From Clostridiales bacterium (GTDB taxonomy: Bacteria > Bacillota > Clostridia > Lachnospirales > WQUN01), in NCBI GenBank assembly GCA_031289625.1, contig JAITPB010000120.1, forward strand, positions 1 to 11,902: 11,902 nt of DNA, in the 5' to 3' direction. Each line of letters begins with the position of its first letter. The stretch's first letter is position 1. This document shows positions 1-6,239 of this stretch, one piece after another. Both the position numbers and the translations under genes were made by a program. The notes beneath the pieces are model-generated. The model did not search any database. It was not told the DNA's origin and worked only from the letters and a program-made list of their open reading frames with translations.

Positions 1-29
1 TGCGTCTTGAGTTCTTCTTTTGCGTTCAA
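1..29 (-). CDS. Possible 5' end of a divergent gene, running off the window
   Basis: The minus strand is open from here to the window edge. A TTG at 29-27 is preceded by a purine-rich GGGGTGAGG (minus strand, 44-36) at a spacing of six bases, which is a plausible ribosome-binding site. The nine visible codons read MNAKEELKT. An in-frame GTG at 41 is an alternative start but overlaps the putative ribosome-binding site. The piece is too short to assign to a family. If it is real, positions 30-278 form a divergent intergenic region. This is inference from the start context only and could be chance. Confidence 0.22.
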
Positions 30-59
30 CAGATACCTCACCCCTTCATTTTTGCCGGA

Positions 60-102
60 GGGTGAAATTTTCAAAAAATAATTTCACAGGGTGAAATTAT
101 CA
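60..102. repeat. TGAAATT-type direct and inverted repeats upstream of the rpsB promoter
   Basis: GGGTGAAATTTTCA (60-73) and GGGTGAAATTATCA (89-102) match at 13 of 14 positions and start 29 bp apart. The second copy forms the right arm of a perfect 10-bp inverted repeat: ATAATTTCAC (78-87), spacer AGG, GTGAAATTAT (91-100). The first copy contains the near-palindrome TGAAA-T-TTTCA (63-73). The stems are A/T-rich and no T-run follows, so this looks more like a protein-binding site than a terminator. It lies about 30 bp upstream of the rpsB -35 box. It would also sit at the start of any divergent transcript. The regulator is unknown and the function is inferred. Confidence 0.4.
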
Positions 103-132
103 CAAGTTAATCACAAAAAGCTCTTGAAGTTC

Positions 133-161
133 TTGCATTGTACCGGTGACTGTGCTATAAT
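133..161 (+). promoter_or_regulatory. Extended -10 sigma-A-type promoter of rpsB-tsf
   Basis: A perfect TATAAT (156-161) is preceded by TG one base upstream (153-154), which makes an extended -10. TTGCAT at 133-138 sits 17 bp upstream as a weak -35 that keeps the TTG core. Transcription would start near 168, giving a leader of about 110 nt before rpsB. The surrounding DNA is A/T-rich, as expected for a strong housekeeping promoter. This is the only convincing promoter I see in the window. Confidence 0.68.
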
Positions 162-210
162 CACAGCCGTTTCAAATTTTATTTTTATTTTCATTACACA
201 CACGGCCCAA

Positions 211-241
211 TTTGCCGCTGGAAGCCCAACAGGGCGGCGAA
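211..241 (+). promoter_or_regulatory. Leader hairpin upstream of rpsB
   Basis: TTTGCCGC (211-218) can pair with GCGGCGAA (234-241), giving eight pairs including one G-U, around a 15-nt loop. A smaller GCCC-AACA-GGGC hairpin (224-235) can form inside or compete for two of the same bases. The structure ends 26 nt before the AGGAGG of rpsB, in the transcribed leader. Ribosomal protein operons are often autoregulated through such leaders, and S2 is known to repress rpsB-tsf in enterobacteria. That this hairpin binds S2 is only a suggestion. No T-run follows it, so it is not a terminator. Confidence 0.3.
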
Positions 242-267
242 GGCGCGGGCTGTGGCGGAAAATAACC

Positions 268-273
268 AGGAGG
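268..273 (+). promoter_or_regulatory. Shine-Dalgarno site fixing the rpsB start
   Basis: A perfect AGGAGG lies five bases before the ATG at 279. It selects this ATG over the in-frame GTG at 252, which would add nine residues not found in S2 proteins. Confidence 0.85.
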
Positions 274-278
274 TGCGT

Positions 279-1043
279 ATGGGCGTAATATCCATGAAAC
301 AATTGCTGGAAGCGGGCGTTCACTTTGGTCATCAGACCAGGCGCTGGAACCCCAAAATGGCCGAGTATATCTTTGCCGAGCGCAACGGGATCTACATTAT
401 TGATCTGCAGAAAACGGTCAAGAAAGTGGAAGAGGCGTATCGCGCGGTAGCGGAGATGGTCAAAGACGGCGGGGAAATTTTATTTGTCGGCACAAAGAAA
501 CAGGCGCAGGATTCTATTCGGGAAGAATCGGAACGCTGCGGCATGTTTTACGTCAACGAAAGATGGCTGGGTGGTATGCTCACCAATTTCCACACAATCA
601 AATCCCGCATTAAACGGCTCAAAGATCTCGAAGCCATGCAGGCAAGCGGCGCGTTTGAGGTGCTTCCCAAAAAAGAAGTGGCCCAGCTGCTTCATGAAAT
701 GGAAAAGCTAACCAGAAATCTCGGCGGCATCAAGGAAATGAAGCATATACCCGATGTGCTGTTTATCGTAGACCCTCGAAAAGAAAGAATTGCCATTCAG
801 GAAGCCCGGCATTTGGGGATTCCCATTGTGGCGATTGTAGATACCAACTGCGACCCGGAAGAAGTGGACTATGTGATCCCCGGAAACGACGACGCGATCC
901 GCGCGGTCAAATTGATTTCTTCTAAAATAGCGGACGCCGTGCTGGAAGCCAAGCAGGGCGAACAGTTGAGATTAGCCCAGAGTGCCGAAGCGGCGGCTCC
1001 GGATGATATAGAAGCAGTAACGGCGAAGGCTGTCAACGAATGA
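279..1043 (+). CDS. rpsB: 30S ribosomal protein S2
   Basis: This 254-residue protein is a normal-length S2 of the small ribosomal subunit. S2 binds late in assembly near S1 on the back of the 30S head. The family signature is plain: an N-terminal MKQLLEAGVHFGHQTRRWNP block (residues 6-25), the central helical domain with RWLGGMLTNF and TIKSRIKRL, DPRKER near residue 165, and PGNDDAIRAVKLI near residues 201-213. The C-terminal tail is Ala/Glu-rich and poorly conserved, as is usual. The start is the ATG at 279, because it follows a perfect AGGAGG and gives the canonical N-terminus. tsf follows after a 16-base gap, so the two form the classic rpsB-tsf unit. Expression is from the promoter at 133-161, possibly modulated by the leader hairpin. 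Confidence 0.98.
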   Translation: MGVISMKQLLEAGVHFGHQTRRWNPKMAEYIFAERNGIYIIDLQKTVKKVEEAYRAVAEMVKDGGEILFVGTKKQAQDSIREESERCGMFYVNERWLGGMLTNFHTIKSRIKRLKDLEAMQASGAFEVLPKKEVAQLLHEMEKLTRNLGGIKEMKHIPDVLFIVDPRKERIAIQEARHLGIPIVAIVDTNCDPEEVDYVIPGNDDAIRAVKLISSKIADAVLEAKQGEQLRLAQSAEAAAPDDIEAVTAKAVNE

Positions 1044-1059
1044 TTTGGAGGGTTTAGCA

Positions 1060-2028
1060 ATGGCTGCGACAATTACAGCCGCGATGGTCAAACAACTCCG
1101 GGAAATGACCAGCGTCGGTATGTCCGACTGTAAGAAAGCGTTGGTTGAAGCTGACGGCGATTTTGACAGGGCTGTGGAACTTTTAAGGGAAAAGGGCTTG
1201 GCGATGGCCGCCAAAAAAGCGGGGCGCATCGCGTCTGAAGGTCTGTCCGCGGCGTATATCACAGATGACAATACAAAAGGCGTATTGGTGGAAGTCAACA
1301 GCGAGACGGATTTCGTGGCGAAGAATCAAGATTTCCAAAGCTATGTGGCCCAAGTAGCCCGTCAAGCCGCCCAGTCTTCCGCGGCTGCGCTGGAAGATTT
1401 TTTACAGGAAAAATGGATTGCCGATGAATCTGTGACGGTTCAGGAAGCCTTGACGCAAAAAATTGCCGTCATCAGCGAGCGGTTGGATATTCGCCGGTTT
1501 GAGAGATTTGAGCGGCAGGGCCAGGGCGCGCTGGTGAGTTATGTCCACGGCGGCGGCAGGGTGGCCGTGCTCTTGGAATTGGCGTCTGAAGCGGAAAGCG
1601 GCGCGTTGACGGAAGCGGGTAAAAATATCTGTATGCAAATTGCGGCGATGTCCCCGCGTTTTGTCAGCCGCGCTGATATATCGGAAGAATTTTTGGAAAA
1701 AGAAAAAGAGATCCTGACGCAGCAATCCATCAATGAAGAGCAGGAGAAGGCCAGAGAAAATCCCGGTTATAAAGCCAAACCCCCGCAGGTGCTGGAAAAA
1801 ATCATCGCCGGCCGTTTGGAGAAAGAAATCAAAGATTTCTGTCTTCTGACGCAAGAATACGTGAAAGATTCTGAACTGACTGTGGGTGGCTATCTTGAAT
1901 CCGTCAGCAAAAAGATTGGCCCAACGATAACGGTAAAACGCTTTGCCCGCTATGCCACCGGCGAAGGCTTGGCGAAGAAGGAAGAAAATTTCGCAGAGGA
2001 AGTCAATAAGGCTATGGGGCAATCTTAA
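1060..2028 (+). CDS. tsf: Translation elongation factor Ts
   Basis: This is EF-Ts, 322 residues, the cytoplasmic exchange factor that removes GDP from EF-Tu. The N-terminal UBA-like domain is clear (residues 9-46: KQLREMTSVGMSDCKKAL followed by the GDFDRAVELLREKG helix). The EF-Tu contact motif TDFVAKN lies at 83-89, within VEVNSETDFVAKN. The core subdomains follow, with YVHGGGRVAVLLEL and the helical stretch ending in VKRFARYATGEGL. The length fits the longer forms seen in Bacillota rather than the shorter E. coli form (about 283). The ATG at 1060 is chosen because GGAGGG (1047-1052) lies seven bases upstream. An in-frame TTG at 1045 would overlap that site. The gene ends just before a strong terminator. 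pyrH, the usual next gene, is absent. Confidence 0.97.
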   Translation: MAATITAAMVKQLREMTSVGMSDCKKALVEADGDFDRAVELLREKGLAMAAKKAGRIASEGLSAAYITDDNTKGVLVEVNSETDFVAKNQDFQSYVAQVARQAAQSSAAALEDFLQEKWIADESVTVQEALTQKIAVISERLDIRRFERFERQGQGALVSYVHGGGRVAVLLELASEAESGALTEAGKNICMQIAAMSPRFVSRADISEEFLEKEKEILTQQSINEEQEKARENPGYKAKPPQVLEKIIAGRLEKEIKDFCLLTQEYVKDSELTVGGYLESVSKKIGPTITVKRFARYATGEGLAKKEENFAEEVNKAMGQS

Positions 2029-2049
2029 TCAAAATCAAAGACGAAATGA

Positions 2050-2083
2050 CCCACGAATGAAGTTTATTTATTCGTGGGTTTTT
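2050..2083 (+). terminator. Intrinsic terminator after rpsB-tsf
   Basis: CCCACGAATGAA (2050-2061) pairs with TTTATTCGTGGG (2067-2078) as a 12-bp stem with one G-U pair. It closes a five-base GTTTA loop and is followed at once by five T residues (2079-2083). The hairpin lies 21 bases after the tsf stop codon. It ends 29 bases before the TTG start of the ATPase operon, so it separates the two units or acts as a read-through control point. Confidence 0.88.
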
Positions 2084-2098
2084 ATCATCGAAAATATC

Positions 2099-2105
2099 GG
2101 AGGGG
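2099..2105 (+). promoter_or_regulatory. Shine-Dalgarno site that selects the TTG start at 2113
   Basis: GGAGGGG sits seven bases before the TTG at 2113. No ATG lies nearby in this frame, so a non-ATG start for the first ATPase subunit is the best reading. Confidence 0.7.
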
Positions 2106-2112
2106 TTTGGTA

Positions 2113-2421
2113 TTGGAAAGCATCATCCGGGAATTGATCCAGATCGAAAGTGAAGCGGACGCGCTGGTGAATGAGGTCATCGATGAAAAGAATCACCTTG
2201 ACCAGCGGATTCAAGAAAAAAAAGACAGTGTGCGAGAAGCCGTCAGCAAACGGATCGAGGCGCAAATCCAACTGCTGGCAGAAGCCGCGCACCGGGAGAC
2301 AGCGCTGAAAACGGAGGAGATCAGCCAAAACGCCCGGCTGGGTTTTGCGGCGCTGGAGCGTGATTATCAGACAAACCACATGAAATGGGAGGCGGAGCTG
2401 GTCAATCAAATCATAGGGTAG
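2113..2421 (+). CDS. V-type ATPase peripheral-stalk subunit, G/H-like (first gene of operon)
   Basis: This 102-residue protein has no signal peptide or membrane segment. It is rich in Glu, Lys, Gln, Ala and Arg with heptad-like spacing, so it is almost entirely predicted helix or coiled coil (for example the stretch from IRELIQIESEADALVNEV to IEAQIQLLAEAAHRE). That composition, its size and its place as first gene of a V-type ATPase operon match the small peripheral-stalk subunit (called G in Thermus, NtpF in Enterococcus). That subunit pairs with subunit E to hold the catalytic head still. Sequence conservation in this family is low, so the assignment rests largely on context. The TTG at 2113 is preferred because GGAGGGG (2099-2105) lies seven bases upstream. 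Other in-frame starts lie in or against this site (TTG 2107) or in the terminator (GTG 2074). Confidence 0.8.
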   Translation: MESIIRELIQIESEADALVNEVIDEKNHLDQRIQEKKDSVREAVSKRIEAQIQLLAEAAHRETALKTEEISQNARLGFAALERDYQTNHMKWEAELVNQIIG

Positions 2422-2428
2422 TGGTGCA

Positions 2429-3544
2429 ATGGATTACAGTGGTATTAACGCGAAAATTTCGGCGATGCGCGGGAATCTTTTGACCCGGGCCGATTATGAA
2501 AGCCTTTGTGGGTTGGATTCTGTAGAGCGGGTTGGCATGAAGCTGCGCGAATACCCCGCGTATCAAAAATTTATGGCGGGCATGGAAGGCGCGGAACTGC
2601 ACAGAGACATGATCGAGCAGAAAATTTTGTTGTCTCTGTCAGATGATTTTATCCATATTTACCGGTTTATTCCGAGTTTTAATATACGCAAATACCTGTA
2701 CGCGTTTTTTTTAAGCTATGAAATCAACGTCATCAAGCTCTTACTCTGCATGGTATATGACGAGAGGGACATTGAGTATTCCGTGCCGGAATTGAACCTT
2801 TTAATTGGCGAGGAACTTCACCTTGACGTGGCCAAACTCAAAAACGCCAAAACAGTCGCCGAATTTATCGAAAATCTCCGGGGAACAGGGCTGTACAGTA
2901 TGCTGTCGGATTCCAACGCGGCGGAGGGTTCCCTATTTGAGATGGAGACGCAGATGGATCTGTATTATTACATGAATCTTTGGAAACGGCAGAAACAGGA
3001 TCTGGACAGTGACAACCGGCGTCTCATGGAAAAAATCAAAGGCACGGAAGTGGATCTGCGCAACATCATGTGCGTTTGCCGCCTGAAAAAATATTACCGC
3101 CTGAATGATTCGCGCATTTACGCGTACCTGATACCGGCCAATCACAAGCTCAAACGATCGCAGCTGATGAAAATGGCCGGATGCGCGGACATGGAAGCGC
3201 TAGCCGCCGAAATCGCCCGTTCGCCCTATGGCGCGGCGTTTTCCAATCCGGACTCATCCAGCCTGGGTGGGTCCAATCTGGGTGGGTCCAATCTGGGTGG
3301 GTCCAGTCTGGGCAATCTGGAAAAATGCTATTATCGGGAAATGATGAAAAGTTATGACCGGGCGGCGGCGGCGCGGCCGCGATCTTTAGCGCATACGGTT
3401 CGCTATGTTTTTTATAAAGAACTCGAACTGCGGAACTTGATCTCCCTGCTGGAAGGCGTGCGTTACCGTCTCAGCCCGCGGGAGATTATGCTTTATCTCA
3501 ATCTTCCTAAAGAAACGGAGGCGCGGCAATGGTCGAGCGGATGA
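2429..3544 (+). CDS. ntpC: V-type ATP synthase/ATPase subunit C
   Basis: Subunit C is the funnel-shaped cytoplasmic adaptor that connects the central stalk (D and F) to the membrane K ring. This 371-residue protein has the all-helical look of the family: an N-terminal NAKISAMRGNLLTRADYESL segment, a central IHIYRFIPSFNIRKYLYAFF segment, and a closing VRYVFYKELELRNLISLLEGVRYRLSPREI. The LRNLI...RY pattern is typical of archaeal and bacterial C subunits. It is longer than most relatives (about 325-345). The excess is at least partly a low-complexity insert, SSS followed by three LGGSN/S units (residues 276-293), encoded by a 15-bp tandem repeat. The ATG at 2429 follows the previous stop by seven bases, with only a weak GTGGTG upstream. 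The 3' end overlaps the I gene by 16 bases, suggesting coupled translation. Confidence 0.9.
   Translation: MDYSGINAKISAMRGNLLTRADYESLCGLDSVERVGMKLREYPAYQKFMAGMEGAELHRDMIEQKILLSLSDDFIHIYRFIPSFNIRKYLYAFFLSYEINVIKLLLCMVYDERDIEYSVPELNLLIGEELHLDVAKLKNAKTVAEFIENLRGTGLYSMLSDSNAAEGSLFEMETQMDLYYYMNLWKRQKQDLDSDNRRLMEKIKGTEVDLRNIMCVCRLKKYYRLNDSRIYAYLIPANHKLKRSQLMKMAGCADMEALAAEIARSPYGAAFSNPDSSSLGGSNLGGSNLGGSSLGNLEKCYYREMMKSYDRAAAARPRSLAHTVRYVFYKELELRNLISLLEGVRYRLSPREIMLYLNLPKETEARQWSSG
3263..3307 (+). repeat. In-frame 15-bp tandem repeat inside subunit C
   Basis: Three units of CTGGGTGGGTCCAAT lie at 3263-3277, 3278-3292 and 3293-3307. The first two are identical and the third has one change (AGT for AAT). 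They are followed by a broken copy starting CTGGGCAAT. They encode LGGSN-LGGSN-LGGSS. The near-perfect identity suggests recent duplication. The position, between predicted helices, suggests a flexible loop. Confidence 0.93.
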
Positions 3545-5424
3545 GATATATCAACCTGATGGGCCATGTCGGCGACCTGGATCGGGTCATTGAAAAGTAC
3601 ATGGCGCGTTACGATATTCAATTGGAGTACGCGGCGAAAGAATTGACGGAAGCGGAGGGATTGACGCCCATCATGACCGTCAATCCCTATGCGGAAAGTC
3701 TCCGCAAAGGTGAAAAATTTCAGAAAATGGCCCCGCTGCCTTGGAGCGGCAAAATCAAAATGACGGCGGAAGAAGCCGCGCGCATCATCGACGAGGCGGA
3801 ACTGGCGCTGGAAAAAAAAGACGCCGAGATGAAAACGCTGGAGGCGCGGAAAAAAAGCCTGGAAGAGTATAAGAAGACGCTGGAACCGTTTCGCGGCCTG
3901 TATTTTGACATGAGCAGACTGAGCGATTTTCATCTCATTGACATTTGTTTCGGCAAAATGCCTTTGAGCAATTTTAAGCAGTTGGAAGCGTTTTTATATG
4001 ACGATCCGGAAATATTATTTGTACAGGGACAGCAAAATAAGGAATATGTCTGGGGCGTTTACGCGACGCCGCACACGCTTCAGGAAAAAATAGATTCCAT
4101 TTTCGCTTCTCTTCATTTTGAGCGCATACCGGTAGACAATCATTTTGACGGAGAAACCGTACAGGGGCCTCCTGAAAAAGCGCTTGCACAGGCAGACGCC
4201 AAAATAGAAGAAATTCTGGATCAAATGAATTGTCTTATCTCCGGCGCTGTGGACGGCGGCATGGACAGTCCAAAACTCGCGGAAGCCTGTGCGAAAGCGC
4301 GGGAAATGCACGCCACATATGAAGCCAGAAAATTTGCCTCCAAAACACTGAAAGATTATTTTGTTTTTGTGGGATGGATGGCGGAACGGGACGCGATCGC
4401 CCTGCAATCCGAATTGGCGGAAGACGATATGGTTATTTTTATCAGCGACGACGGCAGAGCGACAGCCAGCGGGGCGCCGCCCACCAAATTAAAAAATCCC
4501 CCTTTGATACGTTTTTTTGAATTTTTTACCAATATGTACGGCCTGCCCGCCTATGGCGAGATAGATCCCACGCCGTTTTTGGCGGTTACGTACACACTTC
4601 TGTTTGGCTTCATGTTCGGCGATTTGGGGCAAGGCGCCGTCATAGCGGCTTTGGGTTTGATTTTATATCGGGCAAAAGGGATTGCGCTAGGCGCTGTCAT
4701 GAGTGTCATCGGCGTGGCCAGTATGATTTTCGGCGTGCTGTACGGCAGTGTTTTCGGCTTTGAGATCCCCGCGCTTTGGCGCAGGCCCGAGGCCGATATT
4801 AACACGACGCTTTTTACAGCCGTCGGCATCGGCGTCGTTCTCATTTTTTGCGCCATGCTCCTCAACATTATCAACGCAATCCGTCAAAAAAACTGGCCCA
4901 AATTTTTCTTCAGCCCGAATGGCGCCGCCGGCTTTATTTTTTACGCGGCGGTCATCGCCATTGTCTTATCTGTCCTGCTCAATCATCCGATTCTGACCGC
5001 CGCGCTGGCGATTGTTTTTATCATTATTCCCCTTATTTTAATCGCGTTCCGGGAACCGCTGGCCAACCTCGCCGCAGGGCGGCGCACCAAAATGGAAAAC
5101 GGAATCGCGCTGTTTACGCTAGAGATTATCATTGAAATATTTGAGGTGCTGCTGACGTATTTTACCAATACAGTGTCTTTTGTGCGCGTGGGCGCTTTCG
5201 CTTTAAGCCACGCGGGGATGATGAGCGTGGTCAGGCTGATGTCTCACACGGCGATGGACAATTCGTATAATCTCATCGCCATGATACTCGGTAATATACT
5301 CGTGATCGCGATGGAAGGGCTTATCGTTGGGATTCAGGTGCTGCGGCTGGAATTTTATGAAATGTTTAGCCGGTTTTTTGAAGGCGGCGGGCGCGCGTTT
5401 GAATCTTATCGCAGCAGAAAATAG
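3529..5424 (+). CDS. ntpI: V-type ATP synthase/ATPase membrane subunit I
   Basis: Subunit I (the a-subunit equivalent) holds the peripheral stalks and forms the ion half-channels against the rotating K ring. The 631-residue protein has the expected two-part build. Residues 1 to about 345 form a cytosolic arm, with a coiled coil near 85-120. From about residue 347 there are seven or eight membrane helices, starting FLAVTYTLLFGFMFGDLGQG. The key channel arginine is the Arg of SFVRVGAF (R553). A second conserved Arg lies in QVLRLEFYEMFSRFFEGGG (R606). Two arginines at such spacing are known to be essential in the Thermus homologue. The ATG at 3529 has GGAGG (3517-3521) seven bases upstream. An ATG at 3541 is less well placed. 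The start lies inside the end of the C gene, and the K gene follows after 20 bases. Confidence 0.96.
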   Translation: MVERMRYINLMGHVGDLDRVIEKYMARYDIQLEYAAKELTEAEGLTPIMTVNPYAESLRKGEKFQKMAPLPWSGKIKMTAEEAARIIDEAELALEKKDAEMKTLEARKKSLEEYKKTLEPFRGLYFDMSRLSDFHLIDICFGKMPLSNFKQLEAFLYDDPEILFVQGQQNKEYVWGVYATPHTLQEKIDSIFASLHFERIPVDNHFDGETVQGPPEKALAQADAKIEEILDQMNCLISGAVDGGMDSPKLAEACAKAREMHATYEARKFASKTLKDYFVFVGWMAERDAIALQSELAEDDMVIFISDDGRATASGAPPTKLKNPPLIRFFEFFTNMYGLPAYGEIDPTPFLAVTYTLLFGFMFGDLGQGAVIAALGLILYRAKGIALGAVMSVIGVASMIFGVLYGSVFGFEIPALWRRPEADINTTLFTAVGIGVVLIFCAMLLNIINAIRQKNWPKFFFSPNGAAGFIFYAAVIAIVLSVLLNHPILTAALAIVFIIIPLILIAFREPLANLAAGRRTKMENGIALFTLEIIIEIFEVLLTYFTNTVSFVRVGAFALSHAGMMSVVRLMSHTAMDNSYNLIAMILGNILVIAMEGLIVGIQVLRLEFYEMFSRFFEGGGRAFESYRSRK

Positions 5425-5427
5425 TTT

Positions 5428-5433
5428 GGAGGT
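5428..5433 (+). promoter_or_regulatory. Shine-Dalgarno site of subunit K
   Basis: GGAGGT lies 11 bases before a GTG (5445) and 14 bases before an ATG (5448) in the same frame. Both spacings are long. The GTG is the better placed, so translation of K may start there. Confidence 0.6.
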
Positions 5434-5444
5434 CCAAAAATACT

Positions 5445-5903
5445 GTGATGATCAATGTTCTGTTCGCGCTGCTGTTTTTAAGCGTGGCGCTGCCTCTGGG
5501 AGGCTTTTATCTGGGGGAAAGGAAAACGAAGCGCTTTAAAAACGCGCTGGTTTTTAATTTGCTTTCGTTTTTTGTCATTCTGCTTTTCACTACGGCGTTC
5601 TTATTTTCGGGAAAAGCCTTTGCGGCTGACGAAGTGGTAAACAGCGCGGCCGGTGCGGCCGGTGCGGCCGGTGCGACCGGTGCGGCCGGCGACGCTGGTA
5701 TGGCGTATCTCGCGGCGGCGCTCGTGACGGGCCTGTGCACCATCGGCACGGGCATTGCCACGGGACAGGCGGCGGCGGCGGCGCTGGGCGCGCTCAGTGA
5801 AAATGAAAAAATCATGGGCAAGGCTTTGATTTTTGTCGCTCTTTGCGAAGGCATCGCCATTTATGGCCTTTTAATATCCTTTACCATTCTGGGCCGTGTT
5901 TGA
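5445..5903 (+). CDS. ntpK: V-type ATP synthase/ATPase proteolipid subunit K (rotor ring)
   Basis: Subunit K forms the membrane rotor ring that carries the ion. The 152-residue protein has an unusual layout. Two N-terminal hydrophobic segments (about 3-24 and 34-55) are joined by a basic loop (ERKTKRFK). Then come AFA-AD (58-62), which resembles a signal peptidase I site, and an Ala-Gly repeat linker (68-82). Last is a canonical two-helix proteolipid hairpin: GLCTIGTGIATGQAAAAALG, polar loop SENEK, then the ion-binding helix with the essential carboxylate E135 in CEGIAIYG. I recall clostridial K proteins with a similar N-terminal extension, so it may be a lineage trait. Whether it is cleaved, or stays as a four-helix protein, cannot be seen here. 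The start is GTG 5445 or ATG 5448. The F gene follows after three bases. Confidence 0.92.
   Translation: MMINVLFALLFLSVALPLGGFYLGERKTKRFKNALVFNLLSFFVILLFTTAFLFSGKAFAADEVVNSAAGAAGAAGATGAAGDAGMAYLAAALVTGLCTIGTGIATGQAAAAALGALSENEKIMGKALIFVALCEGIAIYGLLISFTILGRV
5646..5690 (+). repeat. In-frame 9-bp tandem repeat inside subunit K
   Basis: Five units of GCGGCCGGT start at 5646, 5655, 5664, 5673 and 5682. The fourth has ACC for GCC and the fifth ends GGC. They encode AAG-AAG-AAG-ATG-AAG. The array lies between the signal-peptidase-like site and the first helix of the proteolipid hairpin. GGCCGG is itself self-complementary at its core, and the array is G/C-rich. Confidence 0.92.
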
Positions 5904-5906
5904 CGT

Positions 5907-6218
5907 ATGAAAATTTATTCCATCAGCGACAATATGGACACGCGTACGGGCTTGCGGCTGGTGGGCGTGGACGGCGCGATCGCGCATACGCGGGAGGAGC
6001 TGAAAGAGCAGCTCAATAAAGTGATGAACGATCAAGAGATCGGCATTGTTTTGATCATGGAAAAGCTCTCCAGGCAATTTCCCGATATCATCAAGGAAAT
6101 CAAACTTACCAGACGGCTGCCGCTGCTTGTGGAGATACCGGATCGGCACGGCACAGGCCGCGCCAAGGATTTTATCACCGCTTATGTCCGCGAAGCCATC
6201 GGCGTAAAGCTGGAGTGA
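5907..6218 (+). CDS. ntpG: V-type ATP synthase/ATPase subunit F (NtpG)
   Basis: This small (103-residue) soluble protein is the central-stalk subunit F, which binds the D subunit inside the catalytic head and rotates with it. It has the Rossmann-like pattern of the family: an N-terminal strand and loop (KIYSISDNMDTRTGLRLVGV), a central hydrophobic strand and EKL motif (EIGIVLIMEKLSRQFP), a second strand LPLLVEIPDRHG that is a close match to the family signature, and a C-terminal helix (DFITAYVREAIGV). Its length is normal. The ATG at 5907 starts three bases after the K stop codon with no strong ribosome-binding site, so translation is probably coupled to K. Confidence 0.92.
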   Translation: MKIYSISDNMDTRTGLRLVGVDGAIAHTREELKEQLNKVMNDQEIGIVLIMEKLSRQFPDIIKEIKLTRRLPLLVEIPDRHGTGRAKDFITAYVREAIGVKLE

Positions 6219-6239
6219 GGGGCCATAGGAGGCGCAAGT

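Noticed and set aside
78..100. Intrinsic terminator of an upstream gene
   Set aside because: The stem is mostly A/T and no T-run follows on the + strand, so an operator-type inverted repeat is more likely.
252..278. GTG start giving nine extra residues to S2
   Set aside because: The perfect AGGAGG lies inside this extension and points to the ATG at 279, which yields the family-standard N-terminus.
1402..2022. Minus-strand open frame of about 200 codons opposite tsf
   Set aside because: It is a mirror frame of a clear EF-Ts gene, with no plausible ribosome-binding site and a low-quality, Phe/Arg/His-rich translation.
3263..3307. CRISPR-like array in the subunit C gene
   Set aside because: The units are 15 bp, directly adjacent with no spacers, and in frame with a conserved gene. 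This is a coding minisatellite.
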